Below the pieces are notes generated by a model that was not told where the DNA came from, searched no databases, and saw only the letters and a program-made list of their open reading frames with translations. 64,000 nt of DNA from Actinobacteria bacterium IMCC26256 (GTDB lineage: Bacteria > Actinomycetota > Acidimicrobiia > IMCC26256): assembly GCA_001023575.1 (NCBI GenBank), contig CP011489.1, forward strand, positions 2,169,001 through 2,233,000. Direction: 5' to 3'. Shown one piece after another: positions 26,228-33,666 of the stretch; the stretch's first letter is position 1; each line of letters starts with the position of its first letter. Made by a program: the position numbers and the translations under genes.

Positions 26228-26341
26228 TCAGCCCTGGCGCTGCTTGTGCCGGGGGTTCTCGCAGATGACTCGAACGACGCGTTCGCGACGAATCACCTTG
26301 CACTTGTCACACATCTTTTTCACGGAGGGTCGTACCTTCAA
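26228..26341 (-). CDS. rpmJ: 50S ribosomal protein L36 (zinc form), TTG start
   Basis: This 37-codon gene encodes [14 protein letters not shown] followed by [20 protein letters not shown] and RQG. The Cys-X2-Cys, the later Cys and the His form the zinc knuckle of the C+ type L36. The start codon must be TTG, because no other start gives the family N terminus. A CAGGA Shine-Dalgarno-like stretch lies a few bases upstream. It sits between infA and rpsM, the standard position. Confidence 0.95.
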   Translation of the reverse strand: MKVRPSVKKMCDKCKVIRRERVVRVICENPRHKQRQG

Positions 26342-26400
26342 AGCAATTCCTGATTCAAGGCTTGTGGTTAATTGAGATTACGTATTCTTGGTATTCGTTA

Positions 26401-26428
26401 TAACTACTTGCACCTAACTACTTGTACC
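26401..26428 (-). repeat. Tandem repeat at the infA 3' end
   Basis: Two adjacent 14 bp units, GGTACAAGTAGTTA (26415-26428) and GGTGCAAGTAGTTA (26401-26414), differ at one base. The first includes the last two codons and the TAG stop of infA. Confidence 0.8.
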
Positions 26429-26642
26429 TATAGGTGATGCGCCCTCGACTTAAGTCGTAGGGTGTTAGCTCTACTTGAACCTTGTCCCCCGGAAGAATGC
26501 GGATGTAATGCATTCTCATTTTTCCAGAGATGTGAGCCAGTACTTTGTGGCCGTTCTCGAGTTCGACGCGAAACATCGCATTCGGGAGCGGTTCAACAAC
26601 TGTGCCCTCAACGAGGATCGTGTCGTCCTTGGGCTTTGTTAC
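26418..26642 (-). CDS. infA: Translation initiation factor IF-1 with apparent GTA start
   Basis: IF-1 occupies the ribosomal A site during initiation. Read on the minus strand, the frame gives [40 protein letters not shown] and [20 protein letters not shown], then [13 protein letters not shown], a complete 74-codon IF-1. The residue at the expected start is GTA (26642-26640). The frame stays open upstream for only about 26 codons, to a TGA. It contains no ATG, GTG, TTG or CTG. AGGTGG lies 7 bases before the GTA, which is the correct Shine-Dalgarno spacing for initiation there. Either this is a rare start codon or one base is wrong in the sequence. The usual upstream neighbours map and adk are absent. 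Confidence 0.92.
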   Translation of the reverse strand, partial: VTKPKDDTILVEGTVVEPLPNAMFRVELENGHKVLAHISGKMRMHYIRILPGDKVQVELTPYDLSRGRITYRYK

Positions 26643-26708
26643 GGGAGTACCACCTAGTTTGGCGCCTTCGCCGAGATCGGCAGCCGGTGCATGGGCAAGG
26701 CCCGAGAG

Positions 26709-26736
26709 ACTACACGGGTATCACCGTCAGAGACAA
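26709..26736 (-). promoter_or_regulatory. Possible infA promoter
   Basis: On the minus strand TTGTCT (26736-26731) and TGTAGT (26714-26709) are separated by 16 bases and could be -35 and -10 elements of a sigma-A promoter. Each matches the consensus at four of six positions. The upstream gene is an unrelated membrane protein, so infA needs a promoter in this gap. Confidence 0.3.
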
Positions 26737-26774
26737 TCCGGGGGGATCCCTCTAATTTGAACCCTCGGTAGGGC

Positions 26775-27470
26775 TCAGGGAAGGAGTGCGACGCTGCAGC
26801 GAAGCGCCCCAACCGGGCCATCTAAAGAGGCCCCAGCGACATCCCAATTGAGAGTCTCTCCCGGGCTCAAGACCTCAAGTGTTGAGGAGGTATCGAGCTC
26901 TGTACCCTCAGAATCGAGCCAGGTGACCTCTATCTCGGCGAAGGCGTCAACGGTGTTGTTATTACGCACCGAGCCCCTCGCTGTGAGGTCGTAGGTATCG
27001 AGGTCCCAGAGGCAGGTTCCTGGGGTAATAGCGACTCGCATCTGCGCAATATCGGCCTCTTCATCGGATGGCACGGTTGTCTCGGTGGTGCCAGTGGGAG
27101 CGTTACCGCTTGGCCCGGCACCGTTGCTACCGCTCGCCCCAGCCTTCTTGCTGCCTGAAGGGCCAGCGCCCTGCGACCCGCTAGAACCGCTAACCCCGCT
27201 AGCTCCAGATATGCGAGGCCCGACTCCAGTGCTGCTCGTCGTTGGGCCTGACTTATCCCCTGAACCGTCACGGGTGAGCGTCGCCGCCGCAACCCCGCCA
27301 AGAAGGAGCAGAGCCACCGCCGAGGCAATAAGGATCACCCTCAGGCTCAGGAGTCGATCAGAGCGCGCTGCCTTTGAAGGGCTGCCTTGAGGGGCGCCCT
27401 GAGAGGGTTCGCTAGGAGCCTCGCTAGAGGTCTCGCTAGGAGCCTCATTAGGTACGCCGAGATCCGTCAT
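26775..27470 (-). CDS. Single-pass membrane protein with Ser/Gly-rich linker
   Basis: The 231-residue product has an acidic, Ser/Pro-rich cytoplasmic N terminus (residues 1-40) and one membrane helix (VILIASAVALLLLGGVAAA, about 45-65). A Gly/Ser/Ala-rich linker follows (about 70-130). The extracytoplasmic C-terminal domain of about 100 residues contains TARGSVRNNNTVDAFAEIEV and LSPGETLNWDV. This last domain resembles the FxLYD type of immunoglobulin-like domain, in which a conserved VxNNT turn is followed by an alternating strand. Function is unknown. It is the gene immediately upstream of infA on the same strand. Confidence 0.75.
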   Translation of the reverse strand: MTDLGVPNEAPSETSSEAPSEPSQGAPQGSPSKAARSDRLLSLRVILIASAVALLLLGGVAAATLTRDGSGDKSGPTTSSTGVGPRISGASGVSGSSGSQGAGPSGSKKAGASGSNGAGPSGNAPTGTTETTVPSDEEADIAQMRVAITPGTCLWDLDTYDLTARGSVRNNNTVDAFAEIEVTWLDSEGTELDTSSTLEVLSPGETLNWDVAGASLDGPVGALRCSVALLP

Positions 27471-27519
27471 TGCGCAATCATTACCTATTCAGAGCCTTGA
27501 TTACCATCGAGAATATTTC

Positions 27520-28383
27520 TCAGATCAAGAAATGGAACCCAGCCGAGGTATTCCCGAAGGGGCTTTCAAGCCCAGCCCCGAATGCAAGATCCTTTACATT
27601 TGGCACGCCGGTAATTGGTCCCCAGCGCCCACAGTTACCGTAGTAGTAGGCATTCAGAAGTGAGAATCCGTACCCAGGGGCGACTGCTCTGGCAGTGTCA
27701 GCGCCAAGAGGAGTTACCACATCCCAACTCTGTTGAGGATCGTCTAAGAAATAACTAGTCGCTACGCGAGTCTTGAAGATCGGAGCGAAGAGCACGTTGC
27801 CGGCGATTGTGGAGCCAACAGCATCGCCCTTAGTAACGACCCCTGTTACCCAGACAAACTCGTTGATATCAGAATCGACACCCACGATGCGGAGGTAGCC
27901 CAGAATCTTGGAGTCTACGGTGCCGTCGCCAGTGCTATCGAGGCTCCACATCACCTTGCCCATCCATGGGCGCTCAAGAGGGTCGTTGTCCTCGAGTTTG
28001 CAGTCGGCAGACGAGGACGTGATCTTGGCTGCAAACTTCTTCACAACTGGGTATGTGGAGTGCACGCCGAGAGAGTCATCAAGGATGCAGCGGCCTACCT
28101 CGCCCGCAGCGGCCTTAGCGGTAGTTGTAGCCACGCCCTTTACGGAGATGCTCATTGCTTGATTGGCGAGGGTCAGGCCGGATGAGCCTGTGGAGTTTCG
28201 TGCCGAGCCGATGGATAGACCAAAGCAGGCACCCTTATCGGCCATACCGGCCTGGGGGTATGGGTCAGCGACTGTAGGTGGCGCCGCTCCTGATGGCAGC
28301 GCAGATGCACCGATCGCACACGTAGCAATAACGCTTGCAGCAAGCATTGAGAGTGATGAACGTTGACGAAGAGTCTTGAGCAT
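27520..28383 (-). CDS. Secreted protein of unknown function, paralogue A
   Basis: The ATG at 28383 has a GGGG Shine-Dalgarno 5 bases upstream and opens a signal peptide (LSMLAASVIATCAIGASALPSGAA), which makes it better than an in-frame ATG at 28476. The mature part of about 260 residues has paired Cys residues (KGACFGLSIG, VGRCILDD, NCGRWG) and no recognised domain. It is a paralogue of the next upstream gene: ACFGLSIGSARN compares with FCYGLLIGSLSN, and VTGVVTKGDAVGSTIAGNV with LTGIVAKGEFVGATVGGNV. Both end GFHFLI/GVHFLL. It has its own upstream gap with a terminator, so the two may be transcribed separately. Confidence 0.8.
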   Translation of the reverse strand: MLKTLRQRSSLSMLAASVIATCAIGASALPSGAAPPTVADPYPQAGMADKGACFGLSIGSARNSTGSSGLTLANQAMSISVKGVATTTAKAAAGEVGRCILDDSLGVHSTYPVVKKFAAKITSSSADCKLEDNDPLERPWMGKVMWSLDSTGDGTVDSKILGYLRIVGVDSDINEFVWVTGVVTKGDAVGSTIAGNVLFAPIFKTRVATSYFLDDPQQSWDVVTPLGADTARAVAPGYGFSLLNAYYYGNCGRWGPITGVPNVKDLAFGAGLESPFGNTSAGFHFLI

Positions 28384-28555
28384 TAAATCCCCTATAAATA
28401 AAACTCGAAGCGGCTTCCACGTCGAGTGCTGAACGGCGTCGCGTATGTGGGTAAATCCTACCGCCGGATTCGCCATATGAGAACCCTAAAATTGTGTATT
28501 AACCCAAAAGTTAGGCTCGAGTTTGGGCTGCGTTATTTAAGCCCCTAATAAAAGG

Positions 28556-28591
28556 TTTTGGGCCTACCCCCCGAGAGGAGTAGGCCCAAAA
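28556..28591 (-). terminator. Rho-independent-type terminator
   Basis: TTTTGGGCCTAC (28556-28567) pairs perfectly with GTAGGCCCAAAA (28580-28591) around a 12 base loop. On the minus strand the stem is followed by CCTTTTA. It lies 57 bp after the stop of the second secreted paralogue and should end its transcript. Confidence 0.8.
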
Positions 28592-28647
28592 TCCTTCGTT
28601 CTTATCCGCACCACAAAGGTAGTGAGGCGGGATATTTCAAGTAACTA

Positions 28648-29652
28648 CTAGAGCAGGAAGTGCACTCCATCGGAGACCGCACCGAGAAGCGGGCTAGCTG
28701 AACCAGCACCGATCGCTACGTACTGGATACCGGTTCCCATGCTGATACCCACGTTAGTGCAGCCGAGTGCAACGAAACCTGCACCACCCGCACCACCGGC
28801 ATAACCGGGGGCGTAGGAGATCGTGTTGCCCGCTGTGCTATTGGTTATAGGAGTCGCTGAGTCGAAGTACGTGGTCGCTGACTTGTCCTTGTTTACTGGG
28901 TTGAACCAGACGTTTCCGCCAACTGTTGCACCTACGAACTCGCCCTTTGCGACGATTCCTGTAAGCCAGATGATGACTCCTGTTGCTAATTTGTCCGCCG
29001 GATCTGCCTGGGACGCACCCGAGTCAAAGCCCTGCACACGGATGTATGCGTCAGACTTTGTTCCGTCGTCAAATGCGTAAGAGAACTTACCGGTAAGCGC
29101 ACGAGTATCCGTCTTGAAGTCTCCACCGACAGCGGCTGTCGTTGTAACAACTGCGCCACCATTTGCAACAGAGAGACCGGTCGGGACCTGCTGGGTCACG
29201 AAAGCGGCGGGCTCACCTTTAATTCCGTTCCCGTTTGAGTCTGAGGAACAAGATGTAGCAGGCGAGTGGAGCTTGGTGCCGGCCTTGGTTATGGTCTTAG
29301 TTGCGCCGGAGTTGCCAGATATACCAGCGACGCCGATACGCCCCTCAACTAAGCACGAACCGACTGTTCCGGCTGCGTACTCCGTAGCGTTGCGCGGGTA
29401 GCCCTTTGAGCTTGATGTGATGTCTTGATTTTGGTTTGTAAGACCTGCGGTCTTGGTTGGGTTCGAGAGAGAACCAATAAGCAATCCGTAGCAAAAGCCA
29501 TGGCTTACCTGGGTTCCCTGTGGGTAAGCGGTCTGGCCTGTTGCCGCTACTGGCGGGTTTACTGGTGTAACTGCGAAGGCCGGTGCTGCGCTCATTCCGA
29601 GTGCAAGCGCCAGTGCCATCGCAGACCCTGCGATTCTGGACTTGAGTTGCAT
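28648..29652 (-). CDS. Secreted protein of unknown function, paralogue B
   Basis: The 334-residue product has a strong signal peptide (GSAMALALALGMSAAPAFA) and an AGGAG Shine-Dalgarno before its ATG. The mature domain matches paralogue A along most of its length and has extra Ser/Thr/Gly-rich stretches (about residues 130-185). Cys residues in HGFCYGLL, GSCLVEG and ATSCSSD could form disulfides. The strong signals for translation, secretion and termination suggest a well expressed exported protein, perhaps part of the cell envelope. I do not recognise the family. Confidence 0.82.
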   Translation of the reverse strand: MQLKSRIAGSAMALALALGMSAAPAFAVTPVNPPVAATGQTAYPQGTQVSHGFCYGLLIGSLSNPTKTAGLTNQNQDITSSSKGYPRNATEYAAGTVGSCLVEGRIGVAGISGNSGATKTITKAGTKLHSPATSCSSDSNGNGIKGEPAAFVTQQVPTGLSVANGGAVVTTTAAVGGDFKTDTRALTGKFSYAFDDGTKSDAYIRVQGFDSGASQADPADKLATGVIIWLTGIVAKGEFVGATVGGNVWFNPVNKDKSATTYFDSATPITNSTAGNTISYAPGYAGGAGGAGFVALGCTNVGISMGTGIQYVAIGAGSASPLLGAVSDGVHFLL

Positions 29653-29983
29653 TTATTTCTCCTCTGTCATGACGGATGAATTGTCTGGATTGTTAATCAG
29701 GTAATGCCGCTTCCCCGATTACTTAGCTCCAACAGAGCGATGAACGTGGACCCCGAGACGCATGGCCTGCGCCCTCCCCCCAGTCGCCGTTCTGCCGTTC
29801 TCAGCACTATCGAGGCATCCACCCTGCCCGGGTGAGTGCCACTTACTGAGGCGGTCATTCGCAAGTATCACCACGAATCGTGGGGTTGTCAAGCAGAAAT
29901 TCTCACTTTTTGTGAGAAATCTCACCTGAAGTGGCCGAGAATCATAAATCCCCACAAAGCGGCCCCAAATCTCGGCGAAGTAG
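29653..29983. other. 331 bp non-coding regulatory gap
   Basis: No convincing gene lies here. The one longer frame (29719-30006, minus) lacks a coherent protein pattern and overlaps the lipoprotein end. The gap should hold the promoter of the secreted paralogue B gene and the end of the lipoprotein transcript. Its most distinct feature is the TTCTCAC palindrome at 29900-29918. Confidence 0.6.
29900..29925. promoter_or_regulatory. Possible operator: TTCTCAC palindrome plus third half-site
   Basis: TTCTCAC (29900-29906), five T residues and GTGAGAA (29912-29918) form a perfect inverted repeat. Another TCTCAC half-site follows at 29920-29925. It is about 250 bp upstream of the secreted paralogue B gene. 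A regulator is not known, and the element could also be a weak hairpin terminator. Confidence 0.4.
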
Positions 29984-30910
29984 CTAAGACCCGCAGGTAG
30001 CCCCAAGAGTGCCTCCGGTTGCAGTCGCTACCGCCGGCGCAATGGCCGCTGGAACAATGGCCGCCCAATCTGGGCCGATGACGGCTTGGGAGGGCGCGGC
30101 GCAGACGGTCTTATCGCCAAGAATCTCTCCTACGAAATCATCTTTAGGCATAGAGCCGTTACCGAAGCCTGCAACAAATAATGCCTTGCCGTCGTCGGAG
30201 AGGCATGCGCCGAGTGCTGTAGGCGTCTTAGCGCCCTCGCGTCCCTGTAGGAATACCCCCCGCTCCATGAGAGCAAACCCTTGACATGTCAGCGAGGCCT
30301 CGGTGATTTTCGCAGCAATAGCGCGCACATTCACTACACCTGCCTTCCTCCATCCAAGCGTCTCGTTCTTAGGGCATCTATATGTTGAGGACTCTCCGCC
30401 AAGGCGCTTCGCTGCGCGATCTACTCCGCCTCGAGTATCGCCCTGCACAGACCACTTCTCCCCTGTTACCCATTGAAAAGGTGGGAGCGGTGCATCTACC
30501 GCTGAAGCGCGCCTACAGATACTCTCGCTTCGCTCTTTAACATATGCATCGCGATCCTTTGAAGACTCAAATGTTGCAATCTCGAGCGTGTTCGCAAATG
30601 CATCACAGTCAGCCATCGCTCTAGGGGCAATCATCCAGTTGTACTTCAGATGCGCTGCAACAAGATTCCCGGGCTCTAGGAATACAACTTTCTTGCAAGA
30701 CTTCGCATCACTACCCTGAATCTTGCGCGCTATTGCATTTACATCTTTCTTAGCCGCACTCGACCACGCTGTAGGGAGGGTTTGGGCAACGGTGACTTTG
30801 CTAGTGCTCCCCCCGCACCCTGCTAGCCCTGCACCGGCTAATAAAAGTGCGGCTGCGGCAACTGCAATCGAGCGGTTCATTGAGATGCTCTTCATTGTGA
30901 TGCTCTTCAT
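29984..30910 (-). CDS. Putative lipoprotein with triplicated start region
   Basis: The product (up to 308 residues) has a signal sequence ending in the lipobox LAGCGG, so it should be lipid-anchored. The mature domain has repeated Cys residues (KSCKKVVFLEPGN, MADCDAFANTL, SICRRAS, LTCQGFAL) and may be two related halves, each with a conserved xxCKKxxxLEPG/TCQGFALMERG start. It is not a family I recognise. The N terminus reads MKSITMKSISMNRSIAVAAA because a 15 bp unit with an ATG is repeated. The last ATG alone gives a normal signal peptide. It is divergent from the gene at 31032. Confidence 0.75.
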   Translation of the reverse strand: MKSITMKSISMNRSIAVAAAALLLAGAGLAGCGGSTSKVTVAQTLPTAWSSAAKKDVNAIARKIQGSDAKSCKKVVFLEPGNLVAAHLKYNWMIAPRAMADCDAFANTLEIATFESSKDRDAYVKERSESICRRASAVDAPLPPFQWVTGEKWSVQGDTRGGVDRAAKRLGGESSTYRCPKNETLGWRKAGVVNVRAIAAKITEASLTCQGFALMERGVFLQGREGAKTPTALGACLSDDGKALFVAGFGNGSMPKDDFVGEILGDKTVCAAPSQAVIGPDWAAIVPAAIAPAVATATGGTLGATCGS

Positions 30911-30920
30911 TGTGATTCTC
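30881..30920 (-). repeat. 15 bp repeats carrying start codons
   Basis: On the minus strand ATGAAGAGCATCACA (30910-30896) and ATGAAGAGCATCTCA (30895-30881) are followed by a third ATG. A partial upstream copy, GAGAATCACA, lies at 30920-30911. The result is three in-frame start codons spaced 15 bases apart at the beginning of the lipoprotein gene. Confidence 0.85.
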
Positions 30921-31031
30921 CCCGGGGTTGAGCACTAAAGATGCTGCGTCAGTAGAGGCAAACCATACCCGCCATATTTGTAGCCCTGGGCGCGCTTTCA
31001 CCTGCCTCCTGCGCGTGTAAGACTCTTAGCT

Positions 31032-31829
31032 ATGCGCATACACGCCCTAAGCCCACAGTTCGCTTCACATGATCTATCCCACCCAAGCAAACCCGTCCAG
31101 AGTTCAACAACAAAGAGTCGCTACCAATTCGGGGCTGGTTTATGGGCTGATGTCTCGGCTCGCAGTGCGATGCTCCTCACTCTCACCGTGGCGACGCTCG
31201 TTGCCGCAGGGATATTTCCGACCAACGCGCATGCCACCCCGAGAGTCACTCGGAGTAACGCGGCAACTGGAGCGAGTGGCGTTGGAGCAGTAGCACCGAC
31301 GGTAGACCTCTCGTCTGTTACTCCCAAGGGACCGTACCGAGTAGTGAGCAAGGGCAAGGCCGGCTCGATTACTTGGAGGCTCGAGCGCGCAACCGGAGAT
31401 AAGGGAACAACCTGCTGGCGCATGGTCACGAAACCAAAATCAATCTCAGCAGAGGGCAACGCTCCAGGCAACGCACGCTGCTATCCCCCGGTTGCAGATG
31501 ATGCAGATATCGTGGATGTCCCCCGTGTGGTTGCCGCTAATGCTGCGCTCTCAAAGATTGGGTTTGTGGCGATTGTGGTGCCGAAGGGGACTCGCTCGGT
31601 AAAGGTCGGCCAGATCGGCGGGAAGTTCACCACCATCTCAGGGGGCAAGAGCCTCTCCGGGCCGATTGTCTTTGTCGGCAAGAAATCTCCCCTCTGGGTT
31701 GATATGACGCTCCCGGGCAAGCATCGACTCGCATGCCAAGGAGGGGTCATGATCGATAAGTACGACCTGAAGGACCCGGTCCTCACTGATAACTCGGTTG
31801 GGGCCGCATGGTTCTGCGACGAGCTATAG
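31032..31829 (+). CDS. Exported protein of unknown function
   Basis: The 265-residue product has a long basic N terminus followed by a hydrophobic signal segment (MLLTLTVATLVAAGIF) with a likely cleavage site after NAHA, near residue 68. The start may instead be the Met at residue 47. The mature domain of about 195 residues has four Cys residues (TTCWRM, ARCYPP, LACQGG, WFCDEL) that could make two disulfides. Its beta-strand pattern is YRVVSKGKAGSITWRLERA, IGFVAIVVPKGTRSVKVG. No family was recognised. It is divergent from the lipoprotein gene across a 121 bp gap. Confidence 0.7.
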   Translation: MRIHALSPQFASHDLSHPSKPVQSSTTKSRYQFGAGLWADVSARSAMLLTLTVATLVAAGIFPTNAHATPRVTRSNAATGASGVGAVAPTVDLSSVTPKGPYRVVSKGKAGSITWRLERATGDKGTTCWRMVTKPKSISAEGNAPGNARCYPPVADDADIVDVPRVVAANAALSKIGFVAIVVPKGTRSVKVGQIGGKFTTISGGKSLSGPIVFVGKKSPLWVDMTLPGKHRLACQGGVMIDKYDLKDPVLTDNSVGAAWFCDEL

Positions 31830-31962
31830 CCGCTAGGGCTTTACTGCACCTGACAGCCATAGGGCGCCCCTCTTGAGGTTTTACAGAGAATAGAGCCCTC
31901 CTCTAGGTCTAATTCCCACTAGAGAATTCGCGCAGAGGGTGGTACCTTCGCGACCAAGACAG

Positions 31963-33630
31963 ATGGGGGAGAGCTTGAGACACGCGAGCAGCAGCGGCGA
32001 ATTAGATGCCGCACGTGCAGAGAAAGCAGGCGTATCGAGACGTCAGGTTCTCGCGCGCTCTGCGGTTGCTGCCGGCGTTGTCTGGGCTGCACCTGTAATC
32101 AAGACTGTATCGGCTTACGCTCTTACCGCTTCTGGCACCGAGCGACCCTGCACGCAGTTCTATGTCGCAGGTCTAACGCTCGATAAGAATTATTTCCCGC
32201 CTTATCCTTATGGCTTCTACCCGCCGAAGAAGAAAAACAGCGACGAGCATAAAAATGATGGTGGGCACGGTGGCGGCGACGAGCGCGGTCTTGCCTTCAA
32301 ACTGATCAGCAGTACGCGCGCCAGCGACTCTGACTCCAAGCATAAAGACTCCAAGAAGAAACACGAAAAGAAAAAACACGATCACGGGCACGGTGGCGGC
32401 GGAGACTGGCACGGTGGGGGAGAAGACAATCCGAAGATGATCGTCCCACCTCTAATCGCTACATGGACACGCGACAACCCGACGATTCCTCTGTTGGAGC
32501 CAGATGTCTATCCACAGATAACTCAGACCGGAACACAGGGTTGGGCGGTACTTCTACCCGAGGTCACAGGGCCTAATGCTGGTGGTCGCCAGGCTCGCTT
32601 TATCGTCGGGTATGCCTACCAAGGCACCCACTTCGCATATGGATTTGTAGACCCAAACCCTTCAAATCCCTTGCTTGCTGGCAGGCGCCTGCTCTTTCCA
32701 TCTCCGGTCGGCAAAACGCACGAAGGTGACGACGGCGACAACGGTGATGAGGATAAAGATGACAACCACCACGGGTCAACCTCTACCTCAAGTACTTCGT
32801 CGACGAGTACCACCAGCACCACCTCCACCACTACGCCGGGGGCTACGACCACAACCACCACAACTAGACCGCGTCGCGATGACGATGGTGGCAATCCCTT
32901 TGGGCCGCCCCCTCCAACGACCACGAGTAGTACCACTACAACGAGTACCACTACAACAACGATGCCTCCGCCCCCGCCGCCAAGCTCTACGACTAGTACC
33001 TCAACAACAAGCACTTCGACGAGTACAAGCACGAGTACCACGACGAGTTCAACCACAACCACCACAACGCGGCCGCCTGCAACTACTACAACAACGCGAC
33101 GCCGTAACAACGATGATGATGACAAAGAGCACGGGAACAAGCACACGACTACCACGACGACACGGCCACCTGTAACCACCACTACGACGCGCCCTGCTGC
33201 GACCACAACCACAACGCGCCCCTCAGGGAGCACCTCGTCTACGACCACAACCACACGACCGAGTAGTGGATCAACGACAACGACCTCTACAACTAGCCCT
33301 GGCGGAACAACAACGACCACCAGCGATGATCCTTGGGCGCGCTGGCTTGCTGCGGGCGGTACCGATACTCGCGGCGGCGGATCCGGTAACGGTTCTGGGA
33401 GAGACGATCGACCCTCAGACTCGAATAGAGGCGGCGAGTCTGCTCCCAAGTTGAAGCCCTTCGTTGAGACCGGTGTTGGGGCTGCTGGGCCTTCAGGGCC
33501 TGAGGCCCCCGCTCCCTCGGGGCGAACGGGCACGCGACGATTCGCTGAGTTATTTGACTCCCAAGAAGACGGGCGACCAGTTCTTGGATCCCCCATCTCT
33601 GGCGTCGTTCTTATTTACTGCAAACCTTGA
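31963..33630 (+). CDS. Tat-type exported protein with His/Asp-rich and Thr-rich regions
   Basis: SRRQVLARSAVAAGVVWAAP is a twin-arginine-like signal segment, and APVIKTVSAYA ends it. A Cys-containing N-terminal domain follows. It contains a His/Lys/Asp-rich stretch (residues about 95-150: KHKDSKKKHEKKKHDHGHGG) that could bind metal ions. Next come a compact region (GGRQARFIVGYAYQGTHFAYG) and a Thr/Ser-rich region of about 180 residues (32776-33330) with TTTTTTRP repeats, a likely glycosylated or extended linker. The C-terminal region ends PISGVVLIYCKP. There is no LPXTG motif. I chose the ATG at 31963, and a GTG at 31939 is also in frame. A long Val-rich frame on the other strand is a shadow of the Thr codons. 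Confidence 0.78.
   Translation: MGESLRHASSSGELDAARAEKAGVSRRQVLARSAVAAGVVWAAPVIKTVSAYALTASGTERPCTQFYVAGLTLDKNYFPPYPYGFYPPKKKNSDEHKNDGGHGGGDERGLAFKLISSTRASDSDSKHKDSKKKHEKKKHDHGHGGGGDWHGGGEDNPKMIVPPLIATWTRDNPTIPLLEPDVYPQITQTGTQGWAVLLPEVTGPNAGGRQARFIVGYAYQGTHFAYGFVDPNPSNPLLAGRRLLFPSPVGKTHEGDDGDNGDEDKDDNHHGSTSTSSTSSTSTTSTTSTTTPGATTTTTTTRPRRDDDGGNPFGPPPPTTTSSTTTTSTTTTTMPPPPPPSSTTSTSTTSTSTSTSTSTTTSSTTTTTTRPPATTTTTRRRNNDDDDKEHGNKHTTTTTTRPPVTTTTTRPAATTTTTRPSGSTSSTTTTTRPSSGSTTTTSTTSPGGTTTTTSDDPWARWLAAGGTDTRGGGSGNGSGRDDRPSDSNRGGESAPKLKPFVETGVGAAGPSGPEAPAPSGRTGTRRFAELFDSQEDGRPVLGSPISGVVLIYCKP
32776..33330 (+). repeat. Thr/Ser codon-rich low-complexity tract
   Basis: About 550 bp are dominated by ACN codons, with interspersed CGGCCACCT-like (RPP) units and SSTTTT blocks. 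This encodes the Thr-rich linker of the Tat-type protein. The copy number is prone to change by slippage. Confidence 0.8.
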
Positions 33631-33666
33631 CCTAGACCCCTCCAGAGTGCGTAAGACTGCGCCCCT

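Noticed and set aside
29719-30006. Minus-strand frame of 95 codons in the non-coding gap
   Set aside because: There is no recognisable composition, it overlaps the lipoprotein stop, and the palindrome lies inside it.
32616-33596. Long Val-rich frame on the minus strand (326 codons)
   Set aside because: It is the reverse reading of the ACN-rich Thr tract of the Tat-type protein. It has no start signal or domain pattern.
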